From positions 1 to 12,725 of the forward strand of contig JAGBPB010000104.1 in the NCBI GenBank assembly GCA_017633615.1: DNA of 12,725 bases, written 5' to 3'. This document shows, in pieces, positions 1 to 7,219 of the stretch (position 1 is its first letter; each line of letters begins with the position of its first letter). The stretch is from Bacteroidaceae bacterium. Its GTDB lineage: Bacteria; Bacteroidota; Bacteroidia; Bacteroidales; Bacteroidaceae. The translations under genes and the position numbers were made by a program. The notes beneath the pieces were generated by a model. The model did no database searches and was not told the DNA's origin. It saw nothing but the letters and a program-made list of their open reading frames with translations.

Positions 1-767
1 ATCCTGATTGCCACATTCTGTAAATTTATCTGGGTGTTAAGTTGTTCTGCAATCTCCTGAAAACGGGAATTAACATCGGCCATATTGGTTACCTCTGTTG
101 CATTGGCATCAGTGGATGCAAGTTGTTTGAGTGTTGAACTGAACTTCTGTATATCGGCAGAAGAAGTGACATCACTGCCACGAAGACCAATTGAATAGGC
201 TGTCAATGGAACACCGCCTATCGCTTCTGTGCGGATAATAGTCTTAAGAGCAGCAAGATACTCATCATCAGTATCATACTGATATGACATCATAAGCGAA
301 CCTTGGTCCAGACCGTCAGTAAAGGTCACCATGGCTACCGTTGAGAGATTCTCTGGTAGAACTGCTGATTTAAGGGTATTAATAGCCTGCTCAATAGAAT
401 AGCAAAGAAGAGTTCCGTTCTTCATCTGGAGATTATCGATAAAACTATCAAATGAACTCTTGGTGGCTGCATCAAGACTAGAGACTGGTTGCGTATATAA
501 TTGTTGGTTGAATCCTATCACACCCAGATAAAGGCCTGTCTCCAACAACGAGTCTGAAGACTGAGGATCTGTTGGCTGGCTCGGATCAGGAGTTGAAGGG
601 TCAGAGAACCGCACACTGTCTATTGCCGATACTGCAAACTGCAGTTTCTGTCCTCCTTTCTGATATATATCCATATAATACTGAGCCGATACTGATGTGG
701 AGAACATAAGTGTAAACAACGTAGCCAGTATACTTGTCAATGAATAGTGGAATACTGTATGTTTCAT
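1..767 (-). CDS. Secreted von Willebrand factor A-like protein (partial, C-terminus beyond window)
   Basis: I translated 255 codons from the ATG at 767; the gene continues past base 1. Residues 1-28 form a signal peptide (hydrophobic core, then SVSA before QYY), so the product is exported. Residues 30-54 carry the Bacteroidetes secreted-protein pattern ending in AIDSVRF. A Pro/Ser/Asp-rich linker follows (about 55-73), then a VWA-like fold from about 78: LYLGVIGFNQQLY occupies the first beta-strand, VAMVTFTDGLDQGS (145-157) matches the strand with the MIDAS Asp (D151), and LTAYSIGLRGSD is the next strand. The usual DxSxS of the first MIDAS loop is replaced by GFNQQ, so canonical metal binding is doubtful. 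The start codon overlaps the stop of the upstream gene as ATGA, indicating translational coupling. A role in surface adhesion or protein interaction is inferred from the fold; no substrate can be named. Confidence 0.8.
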   Translation of the reverse strand, partial: MKHTVFHYSLTSILATLFTLMFSTSVSAQYYMDIYQKGGQKLQFAVSAIDSVRFSDPSTPDPSQPTDPQSSDSLLETGLYLGVIGFNQQLYTQPVSSLDAATKSSFDSFIDNLQMKNGTLLCYSIEQAINTLKSAVLPENLSTVAMVTFTDGLDQGSLMMSYQYDTDDEYLAALKTIIRTEAIGGVPLTAYSIGLRGSDVTSSADIQKFSSTLKQLASTDANATEVTNMADVNSRFQEIAEQLNTQINLQNVAIR

Positions 768-1237
768 TTCTTCAGGATTTTGCAGGTTAATGATTCTGAT
801 TTGATTATATAAGTACCTTCAGGGAGTTCTGCAATACTGAACGTTACGTTGCCCTCTTCATCGGCTTTGTATGTGGCAAGGTTTTTGCCGTCTGAACTTA
901 TCACATAAACCTCAGTTCCGGATTTAACACCCTTAACACTCACCTGATAGTTGTCTAGGTCTAATTGTGCTTTTGATTTGCCGCCTTTAATAGAAATGAC
1001 GGCATCATCTATATCATCAAATGTGAATTTATCAAGTTGTGCCAACGGATATCTCACCTCAGTATTGGCCGTCTTGAGTATCAGATCACTCTCCGTATAA
1101 GTGATTAAAGGTTTGTCATCAAACCCGTAACAGAACTGCTTTCCATCTTTCTGATGGATTGTCAGAGTGTTCTGACTGAACACGGGCACCGCCAACAGCA
1201 CGGCACCCAATAAGGATAATAGCCTCTTTATAAACAT
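764..1237 (-). CDS. Small secreted protein with type IX sorting-tail-like C-terminal domain
   Basis: This is a 157-residue protein starting at the ATG at 1237. A signal peptide is clear (MFIKRLLSLLGAVLLAVPVF then SQN). Residues about 24-75 contain NTLTIHQKDGKQF and end in LAQLDKFTF, the same kind of N-terminal module as in the downstream VWA-like protein (YQKGGQ ... AIDSVRF). Residues about 100-157 (VYVISSDGKNLATY, then LPEGTYIIKSES, then CKILKK) resemble the beta-sandwich 'Por secretion tail' found at the C-terminus of Bacteroidetes type IX secretion cargo. Unusually, no large passenger domain lies between the two modules. It is the first gene of a two-gene operon and its stop overlaps the next start by four bases. 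It may be a small partner or assembly factor of the VWA-like protein. The reading frame and export are well supported; the function is unknown. Confidence 0.8.
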   Translation of the reverse strand: MFIKRLLSLLGAVLLAVPVFSQNTLTIHQKDGKQFCYGFDDKPLITYTESDLILKTANTEVRYPLAQLDKFTFDDIDDAVISIKGGKSKAQLDLDNYQVSVKGVKSGTEVYVISSDGKNLATYKADEEGNVTFSIAELPEGTYIIKSESLTCKILKK

Positions 1238-1256
1238 GCATTAAATGTTAGATTTA

Positions 1257-1264
1257 CAAATGTA
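1257..1264 (-). promoter_or_regulatory. Putative -7 promoter element for the secreted-protein operon
   Basis: The minus strand reads TACATTTG, a full match to the Bacteroidetes -7 consensus TAnnTTTG, ending about 19 bases before the ATG at 1237. No good -33 TTTG occurs at the usual 19-21 base spacing; the nearest TTTG (1278-1281) is only 13 bases away. The call therefore rests on the -7 match and its position. Confidence 0.5.
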
Positions 1265-1355
1265 AGAAAAAGTTTCACAAAGAGTAATTGGAGGTAGTCT
1301 ATTTTCGCCTTTTTATAAAAGCGTCATTTCGGGCTGGCGCCCCATTTGCACTTTC

Positions 1356-1589
1356 TCACTTCAGGCGGATGATGTCTGTCCAGCGGGTTGTGGGGTTGGG
1401 ACTGCGGTAATCATGCTTGATGGCGTTGGCAAAAACATCAGCTTTGCCGGCGCCATTTTTACGGGTGTATTGCTGGGCGCCTAAGACTATGGTTTCTGTG
1501 CCTTGCACGCGGTTGATGCGGTCTATTACGGCATCAAGGCGGCGCATGCGCTGGAACTGCTCCCTAAAATAGAACGAATACCCTTGGTA
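1356..1589 (-). pseudogene. umuC: C-terminal remnant of a UmuC-type Y-family DNA polymerase
   Basis: The last ~77 codons of this minus-strand frame read EQFQRMRRLDAVIDRINR, then VQGTETIVLGAQQYT, then KADVFANAIKHD and SPNPTTRWTDIIRLK before a TGA at 1356-1358. This matches the C-terminal tail (DUF4113-type) of Bacteroidetes UmuC proteins, including the terminal 'SP..TTRW' signature. A complete UmuC is about 420 residues; the polymerase palm, finger and little-finger domains are absent. The frame stays open upstream to 1739, but those residues are the antisense of the neighbouring plus-strand gene and do not look like UmuC. The break is near 1580-1590, exactly where that gene begins. It is a deletion or recombination relic with no expected activity. 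Confidence 0.8.
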
Positions 1590-1591
1590 TC

Positions 1592-1963
1592 GTGCTTTGG
1601 GATCTGTCTTCAAAAACTGGAGAGATATTTGTATTTGGCAGCAACATGTATGGCAATCATGCAGGAGGAGCTGCAAGGTTTGCTGTGCTGAGATTCGGAG
1701 CCATTTGGGGTCAGGGTGAAGGTCTTCAGGGACAGTCATACGCTATCCCCACTATGGAGGGTATGAGTAATATGATTCCTGCAATAAACAGATTCATTGC
1801 TTTTGCTAAGGAACATCAGGAACTGAAGTTCTATGTTACGGCTATTGCCTGCGGGATTGCAGGTTATACTCCTGAGGAGATTGCTCCGCATTTTAGGGAT
1901 GCGGTCAGTCTGGAGAATGTTTGTCTACCACTTTCGTTCTGGAATGTGATAGAAGAAATGTAA
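1592..1963 (+). CDS. Macro-domain-like protein of the phage-associated A1S_2505 type, possibly 5'-truncated
   Basis: The 123-residue frame starts with GTG. Residues 11-30 carry the diagnostic EIFVFGSNMYGNHAGGAA, followed by GAIWGQGEGLQGQSYAIPTM and later VTAIACGIAGYTPEEIAPHF. This Gly-rich pattern, with an IACGIAGY strand near the end, is typical of A1S_2505-family proteins, which are related to macro domains and common in phages and genomic islands. Known relatives usually have about 20 residues before 'FVFGSN'; here there are about 12. No ATG precedes the motif, no ribosome-binding site is evident, and a TAA lies in frame at 1565-1567. The start abuts the umuC relic, so the original 5' end may have been lost. 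ADP-ribose-type ligand binding is inferred from the fold only. Confidence 0.65.
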   Translation: MLWDLSSKTGEIFVFGSNMYGNHAGGAARFAVLRFGAIWGQGEGLQGQSYAIPTMEGMSNMIPAINRFIAFAKEHQELKFYVTAIACGIAGYTPEEIAPHFRDAVSLENVCLPLSFWNVIEEM

Positions 1964-1993
1964 GCGGCTTCCATCTTCCCCGGGGTGGAAACC

Positions 1994-2011
1994 AAGAAGG
2001 TTTACCTTCTT
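1994..2011. other. Short perfect hairpin downstream of the macro-like gene
   Basis: AAGAAGG (1994-2000) and CCTTCTT (2005-2011) form a 7-bp stem around a TTTA loop, 31 bases after the stop of the macro-like gene. There is no T-tract, so it is only a possible 3'-end stabiliser ahead of the stronger terminator at 2018-2047. Confidence 0.35.
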
Positions 2012-2017
2012 CTATGC

Positions 2018-2047
2018 AAAAATGGGCCGCGATTGCGACCCATTTTT
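2018..2047. terminator. Bidirectional intrinsic terminator between the macro-like gene and tRNA-Ser
   Basis: ATGGGCCGC (2022-2030), loop GATT, GCGACCCAT (2035-2043) forms a nine-position stem with one mismatch on the plus strand (C/A); on the minus strand the same position is a G-U pair. It is flanked by A5 (2018-2022) and T5 (2043-2047), so RNA from either strand gives a GC-rich stem followed by a U-tract. It lies two bases past the mature 3' end of tRNA-Ser and also downstream of the plus-strand gene, fitting termination of both. Confidence 0.8.
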
Positions 2048-2048
2048 G

Positions 2049-2133
2049 CGGAAGAAGAGGGATTCGAACCCCCGGACCCGTGAAGGTCAACGGTTTTCAA
2101 GACCGCCGCATTCGACCACTCTGCCATCCTTCC
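2049..2133 (-). tRNA. tRNA-Ser (anticodon UGA)
   Basis: This is an 85-nt cloverleaf read on the minus strand. The acceptor stem GGAAGGA pairs with TTCTTCC (one G-U pair), the discriminator is G at 2049, and CCA is not encoded. The anticodon stem GCGGT/ACCGT encloses loop CTTGAAA, giving anticodon TGA, which reads UCA codons. A variable arm (GACC ... GGTC) marks it as a class II tRNA, as expected for serine. The T-loop is TTCGAAT. Transcription would come from the putative promoter at 2171-2201 and end at the adjoining terminator. Confidence 0.96.
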
Positions 2134-2170
2134 AAACCCGTAACGGCTTTCATTCTCCGTTTGAGCGGTG

Positions 2171-2201
2171 CAAAGGTGGATATTTTTTTTGGAAACAGCA
2201 A
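2171..2201 (-). promoter_or_regulatory. Putative promoter of tRNA-Ser
   Basis: The minus strand has CACCTTTG (complement of 2171-2178), one mismatch from TAnnTTTG, with TTG (complement of 2199-2201) 20 bases upstream as a -33-like element. The predicted start falls about 30 bases before the tRNA 5' end. Confidence 0.45.
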
Positions 2202-2266
2202 GCAGTATCCAACTTTTTTGATTTCTTTTGCAGAAAAATAAGCGCTACATTATATAAAAATATAAA

Positions 2267-3625
2267 ATGGACAAAAACAAGGTAACTGATTTCATTAAGC
2301 ATAGAGTTCTGGAGAGATTCGCATTGGGAGCTGATGCGGCATCGCAGGAAGAGGTTAACTCCAATATACATAAGGGTATCACGATCCGGGGCACCAACCT
2401 GTGGGTCCTGATATTTGCCATATTCATTGCTTCACTGGGTCTTAACACCAACTCAACGGCCGTAATAATAGGCGCCATGCTTATATCACCGCTTATGGGA
2501 CCTATCATAGGCATGGGATATTCTATGGGTGTGTATGATTTCAACCTGCTTAAGGAATCATTCCGTAACTTCTTGGTAATGATTGTTGTAAGCTTGATAA
2601 CATCGGCCATATTCTTTACGCTTCCGCTTATCACCTCAACGCAGAGTGAGCTGTTGGCCCGTACACAGCCTACCACATATGATATACTGATTGCACTGTT
2701 CGGCGGTCTGGCCGGTATGGTGGCTCAGACACGTAAGGACCGCACCGGAACGGTTATACCGGGTGTGGCTATTGCAACAGCATTGATGCCCCCACTCTGC
2801 ACCGTTGGTTACGGACTGGCTACACTGCAGTTCCGCTTTATGCTTGGAGCCTTGTACCTGTTCACCATCAACACCGTTTTCATTGCTCTGGCATCATTCA
2901 TAGTGACCAGAGTCATGAAATTCCAGATGATAGGTGATCTGGAGCCACTCAAGCTCAAGAAACTCAAGAACATGATGATTCTGATCATTATTCTTGTTAC
3001 CCTGCCCAGTATCCTGATAGCCATCTCAATCATACAGAGGTCATCATTTGAGGCCAATTACAAGCACTTTGTAGATGAGGCATTCAACTATGACAACACA
3101 TTTGTGGTTGAGTCATCGGCCGATTATAAACCGGGCAGAAAGAAGCAGTCAGTCATTGAGGTACGCCTGTTTGGTGAGCCTCTCTCTGAGAATGTAATCA
3201 ACAACATACGTTCACAGATGTCAAGCGTATACCATCTGCCCAAGGTGGATCTTGTGGTGCGTCAGTCTAACCAGGAAGGCGGCGGAATAGCCATCACGGC
3301 CCTGCAGAGCAACTACACGGAGATGCTCAATGAAAAGAACCGCCAGATATCGCGCCTGCAGGAGCTGCTGTCATCAATACGTACCGCCGATACCCTGGCC
3401 GTGAGCAGCATGACGCGTGAGCTTGGCATATTTGTGCCTGACATCAGTGATATGTCACTTTCCCGCCATATATCGTACAATATAGACGGTGCTGCCACAG
3501 ATACGGCATACATCTGCATAATATCGTTCCGGGAGGATATGGAGAAAGAGCCCGATATGGATCTGATAAGACATTGGCTTTACAACCGTACAGGCACAAG
3601 CAACATCGAGATACTGACTAAATGA
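2267..3625 (+). CDS. DUF389 family integral membrane protein
   Basis: This 452-residue protein starts at ATG in an A-rich context (TATATAAAAATATAAA before the start), common in Bacteroidetes where Shine-Dalgarno sites are weak. Residues about 43-257 hold around seven hydrophobic segments (about 43-60, 63-88, 101-122, 138-153, 161-185, 190-216, 234-257). They include the family-typical runs GLNTNSTAVIIGAMLISPLM and GVAIATALMPPLCTVGYGLA. The C-terminal third (about 260-452) is hydrophilic, with a probable coiled coil near 340-370, and is likely a soluble domain. DUF389 proteins have no settled function; a channel or transporter role is only suggested by the helices. Its stop overlaps the mutS2 start by four bases, so the two are probably translationally coupled. 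I found no convincing -7/-33 promoter in the 133 bases before it. Confidence 0.9.
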   Translation: MDKNKVTDFIKHRVLERFALGADAASQEEVNSNIHKGITIRGTNLWVLIFAIFIASLGLNTNSTAVIIGAMLISPLMGPIIGMGYSMGVYDFNLLKESFRNFLVMIVVSLITSAIFFTLPLITSTQSELLARTQPTTYDILIALFGGLAGMVAQTRKDRTGTVIPGVAIATALMPPLCTVGYGLATLQFRFMLGALYLFTINTVFIALASFIVTRVMKFQMIGDLEPLKLKKLKNMMILIIILVTLPSILIAISIIQRSSFEANYKHFVDEAFNYDNTFVVESSADYKPGRKKQSVIEVRLFGEPLSENVINNIRSQMSSVYHLPKVDLVVRQSNQEGGGIAITALQSNYTEMLNEKNRQISRLQELLSSIRTADTLAVSSMTRELGIFVPDISDMSLSRHISYNIDGAATDTAYICIISFREDMEKEPDMDLIRHWLYNRTGTSNIEILTK

Positions 3626-6147
3626 TCTATCCTGACAATTTTGAACATAAGACCGGTTTTGATGAGATAAGGCAGATGCTGGCAGACCGCTGCATTTGCC
3701 CCCTGGGCGTGCAGCAGGTTGATGAGATGCAGTTCAAGACCGATTTCCAGCCCATTGAGAAAGCTCTTGATGAGACAATGGAGTTTGTCAGGATACTCAC
3801 TGAGGGAAAGTCATTCCCTGATCAGAACTACCATGACCTGCGTGAGGCTCTGGCCCGAATCAAAGTGGTAGGCACATGGCTTGATGAGGCTGAACTGCTT
3901 GGACTGTGGCGTTCACTTGAGACCATAAGCGGCATTGTGGAGTTCCTGAACAAGGAAGATAACCAGGGGCTCTACCCCAACCTTACGGAGTTGGCCGCGA
4001 GCGTAGCCGTATTCCCCACAATCACACAGGGTATTGCGCATATACTTACCAAGTTCGGCAAGCTCAAGGACAATGCATCGCCTGAGCTCTACCGCATACG
4101 CATGGATCTGGCCAACACATCATTCAGCATATCACGTATTCTCAACACCATACTGCGCCAGGCACAGACTGACGGTGTTGTTGATAAGGATGCCGCACCA
4201 ACTATGCGTGACGGCCGCCTGGTGCTGCCCGTAGCACCGGGATTGAAGCGCAAGATACGCGGCATAGTGCATGATGAGTCCGCATCGGGCAAGACAGTAT
4301 TCATTGAACCTGAAGAGGTTGTTGAGGCCAATAACCACATCCGTGAACTTGAAGCCGATGAGAAGCGTGAGGTTACGCGAATTCTGATTGCATTCACAGA
4401 TACCATACGCCCGGAGATTCCCTCCATACTTGAGTCTTACGGCTTTATGGCCAAGATAGACTTTATACGCGCCAAGGCCCGTCTTACAATTGATTTTGAC
4501 GCCTGTAAGCCCATTCTGGAGCGCAAGACTGTGGTTGACTGGGTACAGGCAGTTCATCCGCTGCTCAAGCTCTCGCTGGAGCGTCATGACAAGAAAGTGG
4601 TGCCTCTTGATATAGACCTGGATTCCAAGAACAGCATTCTGCTTATTTCAGGCCCCAATGCAGGCGGTAAGTCAGTCTGCCTCAAGACCGTAGGACTGCT
4701 GCAATACATGCTGCAGTGCGGCATACCCGTACCCATGCGCCACAACAGCCACGCGGGCATATTCAAGAGCATTTTCATAGATATAGGCGATGAGCAGAGC
4801 ATTGATGATGACCTGAGTACCTACTCCAGCCATCTGCTCAATATGAAAAATATGCTCAAGAATGCCGATAACCGCAGCCTCATCCTGATTGATGAGTTTG
4901 GAAGCGGTACAGAGCCGGGCATAGGTGGAGCAATTGCTGAGGCTGTTCTGTCACGTTTCAATAAGAACCGCGTATTCGGCATAATAACCACCCACTATCA
5001 GAACCTTAAGCATTTTGCCGATGGCAATGACGGCATCCGTAACGGCGCTATGCTCTATGACCGCCACCTCATGCAGCCACTATATATTTTGCAGATAGGT
5101 AATCCCGGCAGCTCATTTGCCGTAGAGATAGCCCGCAAGATAGGTCTGCCTGAAGATGTCATTGAGGACGCTACGCAGATTGTAGGTCGTGATTATGTGA
5201 ATGCCGACAAGTATCTGCAGGACATTGTACGTGACAAGCGTTACTGGGAGAACAAGCGCCAGAACGTGCATCAGCTTGAGAAACAGCTTGACCAGCAGAT
5301 TGAGCAGCACCGCCAGGAACTGGAATCACTGCAGAAAGAGCGCAAATCAATCATACGTGAGGCCCGTGAAAAAGCTGATCAGCTTATCCAGGATTCAAAC
5401 GCCATGATTGAGAATACCATACGCACCATCAAGGAGGCTCAGGCCGATAAGGAACTGACCCGCTTGGCACGCCAGGAACTGACCGAGTTCAAGGATACGC
5501 TTGAGGACCGCCAGAACAGCGAGGAGGAGCTCAAGATACAGCGCAAGATGGAGCGCATACGCCAGAGCCAGGAGCGCCGCGAACAACGCAAACGTGATAA
5601 GTTCAAGGAACGTAGCCGCGAACAGGTTGCTTCTGCCCCGGCCGACAATCCCCTGAACATACCGTCATCGTCATCAAAGCGCATTTACAAGGTGGGTGAC
5701 ACTGTGCGTCTTAATGGTCAGACACAGGTCGGTGAGGTTATATCGGTCAACAAGAATGACATTACGGTAGCATTCGGCCAGATAACCACTGCGGTCAAGG
5801 CAAACCGTCTGGAACCCGCAGAGCCCGTTAAGGTGCAGGATGTACGCACCGCCACATATGTGAGCAAGCAGACTCATGATGACATATACAACCGCAAGCT
5901 GGCTTTCAAACCGGATATTGATGTGCGCGGTATGCGTGGTGACGAGGCTATACAGACCGTAATGCACTTTATTGATGATGCCACGCTCATAGGAATGAGC
6001 CGTGTACGCATCCTTCACGGCACAGGTAACGGCATACTGCGCAACTTAATCCGCCAGTACCTGCACACTGTTCCTGCTGTCAAGGACTATCACGATGAGC
6101 ACATCCAGTTGGGCGGTCACGGTATCACAGTCGTTGATTTAGGTTAA
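3622..6147 (+). CDS. mutS2: MutS2 family ATPase/endonuclease with C-terminal Smr domain
   Basis: At 841 residues it is normal for MutS2. The N-terminal half holds the MutS core and clamp-like regions; there is no mismatch-recognition domain I, as in all MutS2. Walker A is GPNAGGKS (344-351) and Walker B is [13 protein letters not shown], with D424 and E425. A long charged coiled coil spans about 525-650. The Smr nuclease domain occupies the C-terminus, with DVRGMRG at 767-773 and HGTGNG at 799-804, both intact. In Helicobacter the family suppresses homologous recombination, and in Bacillus it has been linked to splitting collided ribosomes; which applies here cannot be told from sequence. It overlaps the DUF389 gene by four bases and is followed after one base by nfo, so the three are one transcription unit. 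Confidence 0.97.
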   Translation: MIYPDNFEHKTGFDEIRQMLADRCICPLGVQQVDEMQFKTDFQPIEKALDETMEFVRILTEGKSFPDQNYHDLREALARIKVVGTWLDEAELLGLWRSLETISGIVEFLNKEDNQGLYPNLTELAASVAVFPTITQGIAHILTKFGKLKDNASPELYRIRMDLANTSFSISRILNTILRQAQTDGVVDKDAAPTMRDGRLVLPVAPGLKRKIRGIVHDESASGKTVFIEPEEVVEANNHIRELEADEKREVTRILIAFTDTIRPEIPSILESYGFMAKIDFIRAKARLTIDFDACKPILERKTVVDWVQAVHPLLKLSLERHDKKVVPLDIDLDSKNSILLISGPNAGGKSVCLKTVGLLQYMLQCGIPVPMRHNSHAGIFKSIFIDIGDEQSIDDDLSTYSSHLLNMKNMLKNADNRSLILIDEFGSGTEPGIGGAIAEAVLSRFNKNRVFGIITTHYQNLKHFADGNDGIRNGAMLYDRHLMQPLYILQIGNPGSSFAVEIARKIGLPEDVIEDATQIVGRDYVNADKYLQDIVRDKRYWENKRQNVHQLEKQLDQQIEQHRQELESLQKERKSIIREAREKADQLIQDSNAMIENTIRTIKEAQADKELTRLARQELTEFKDTLEDRQNSEEELKIQRKMERIRQSQERREQRKRDKFKERSREQVASAPADNPLNIPSSSSKRIYKVGDTVRLNGQTQVGEVISVNKNDITVAFGQITTAVKANRLEPAEPVKVQDVRTATYVSKQTHDDIYNRKLAFKPDIDVRGMRGDEAIQTVMHFIDDATLIGMSRVRILHGTGNGILRNLIRQYLHTVPAVKDYHDEHIQLGGHGITVVDLG

Positions 6148-6148
6148 T

Positions 6149-6982
6149 ATGAAACATATCGGTCCACACGTATCAGCATCGGGAGGCGTTCAGAACGCTC
6201 CAGTTAATGCAATGGAAGTAGGTGCATCGGCTTTTGCACTGTTCACAAAGAACCAGCGCCAGTGGTTTAGCTCACCTCTGCAACAGACAGAGATTGAGCA
6301 GTTTAAGGCTCAGGTGTTAAAGTCCGGAATTGAAGCAGAATACATCCTGCCGCATGACAGCTACCTCATTAATCTGGGCAGCCCGGATGCTGAGGGATTG
6401 GAGAAATCACGCAGCTCATTCCTTGAGGAGATGCAGCGCTGTGAGCAGCTTGGACTGACCATGCTGAACTTCCATCCCGGCAGCCATTTGAAGCAGATAA
6501 CCCCTGAGGAGTGCATGGACCGCATTGCAGAGAGTATCAATATGGCTCTTGATAGGACCAAAGGCGTAACTGCAGTCATAGAAAATACCGCCGGCCAGGG
6601 CTCCAACATAGGATTTGCATTCTGGCAGATAAAACGCATCATAGACGGCGTGAACGATAAATCCCGCGTAGGCGTATGCATAGACACCTGCCACACCTAC
6701 ACTGCCGGCTATGACCTTAAAAACGCCTATGAAAGCGTGTGGGAAGAATTTGACAATGAAATAGGATACTCATACCTACGCGCCATCCACCTTAATGACA
6801 GCAAGAAAGAACTGGGTTCACGCGTGGACCGTCACGACTCCATAGGCAAAGGCTTCCTGGGGTTGGATTTCTTCAAAAAGATAATGAAAGACCAGAACCT
6901 CAACGACATCCCCTTCATCCTGGAAACTCCCGATGAGACCCTCTGGCCCCAGGAAATCACCCTCCTGCACTCCTTAGAGTGA
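6149..6982 (+). CDS. nfo: Endonuclease IV (apurinic/apyrimidinic endonuclease)
   Basis: This is a 277-residue TIM-barrel AP endonuclease that incises DNA 5' of abasic sites in base excision repair. All nine trinuclear zinc ligands expected from the E. coli enzyme are present: H69, H109, E145, D179, H182, H214, D227, H229 and E259. Family signatures include [32 protein letters not shown] and [19 protein letters not shown]. The protein is cytoplasmic. Its ATG comes one base after the mutS2 stop, so it is the last gene of the DUF389-mutS2-nfo operon. The nfo stop (6980-6982) overlaps the start of the outer inverted repeat that bounds the next intergenic region. Confidence 0.97.
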   Translation: MKHIGPHVSASGGVQNAPVNAMEVGASAFALFTKNQRQWFSSPLQQTEIEQFKAQVLKSGIEAEYILPHDSYLINLGSPDAEGLEKSRSSFLEEMQRCEQLGLTMLNFHPGSHLKQITPEECMDRIAESINMALDRTKGVTAVIENTAGQGSNIGFAFWQIKRIIDGVNDKSRVGVCIDTCHTYTAGYDLKNAYESVWEEFDNEIGYSYLRAIHLNDSKKELGSRVDRHDSIGKGFLGLDFFKKIMKDQNLNDIPFILETPDETLWPQEITLLHSLE

Positions 6983-7219
6983 AAATACTTCCAGATAAAG
7001 GCTGGTGTATAAGGGCTTAGGAGAATTTGCGTAGGGCGTAAGCGTAGAACCCCGGGAAGATCCCGTTAAGAACGGCGCATGTCCGAGGAACGTTAGACCC
7101 CGAATGGGGGCTATGAGGACGAGTTCGACATTTAGGGTCTGAAGGGGTTCGAAGTAGCCCGGAGGAATCTACTCCTAAAACCCTTATACACCATCGATAA
7201 TTTACTTGGAAGTATTTTC
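6981..7219. repeat. Nested long inverted repeat spanning the nfo/HTCS convergent junction
   Basis: Three blocks are mirrored. The outer arms GAAAATACTTCCA (6981-6993) and TGGAAGTATTTTC (7207-7219) are 13 bp and perfect. The middle arms TGGTGTATAAGGG (7003-7015) and CCCTTATACACCA (7181-7193) are 13 bp and perfect. The inner arms TTAGGAG (7017-7023) and CTCCTAA (7172-7178) are 7 bp. Spacers between outer and middle blocks are 9 and 13 bases and only partly complementary. The left outer arm begins within the nfo stop codon and the right outer arm lies in the last codons of the minus-strand regulator gene. It could be the ends of a small non-autonomous element or a very long convergent terminator stem. 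No clear target-site duplication is visible. Confidence 0.7.
7003..7193. ncRNA. Candidate structured non-coding RNA, class unrecognised
   Basis: This 191-base stretch has no plausible ORF. A 20-bp closing stem (7003-7015 and 7017-7023 with 7172-7178 and 7181-7193) is interrupted only by a small internal loop. Inside it, GAACCCC (7047-7053) pairs perfectly with GGGGTTC (7144-7150). Local hairpins are GGGA/TCCC (7054-7064), CCGTT/AACGG (7063-7075, sharing two bases with the previous one) and CCCC-GAAT-GGGG (7098-7109). GTCC (7081-7084) can pair with GGAC (7117-7120). AGACCC (7095-7100) with GGGTCT (7135-7140), and GGGCTA (7108-7113) with TAGCCC (7155-7160), suggest alternative pairings or a pseudoknot. 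It does not fit tRNA, tmRNA, SRP RNA or RNase P. The transcribed strand is undetermined, as there is no clear promoter or U-tract. Confidence 0.5.

Noticed and set aside
1590..1739. Minus-strand open frame continuing upstream of the UmuC tail
   Set aside because: It is antisense to the conserved FVFGSN coding region and shows no UmuC similarity, so only the part up to about 1589 is kept as a relic.
2150..2266. T-rich stretches as a promoter for the DUF389 operon
   Set aside because: No TAnnTTTG with properly spaced TTTG was found. The best candidate (TTCTTTTG at 2223-2230) has a mismatch and no -33.
7144..7170. GGTTCGA motif in the nfo/HTCS gap as a T-arm of a tRNA or tmRNA
   Set aside because: No acceptor stem, anticodon arm or D-arm can be built around it. 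It pairs instead with GAACCCC at 7047-7053.
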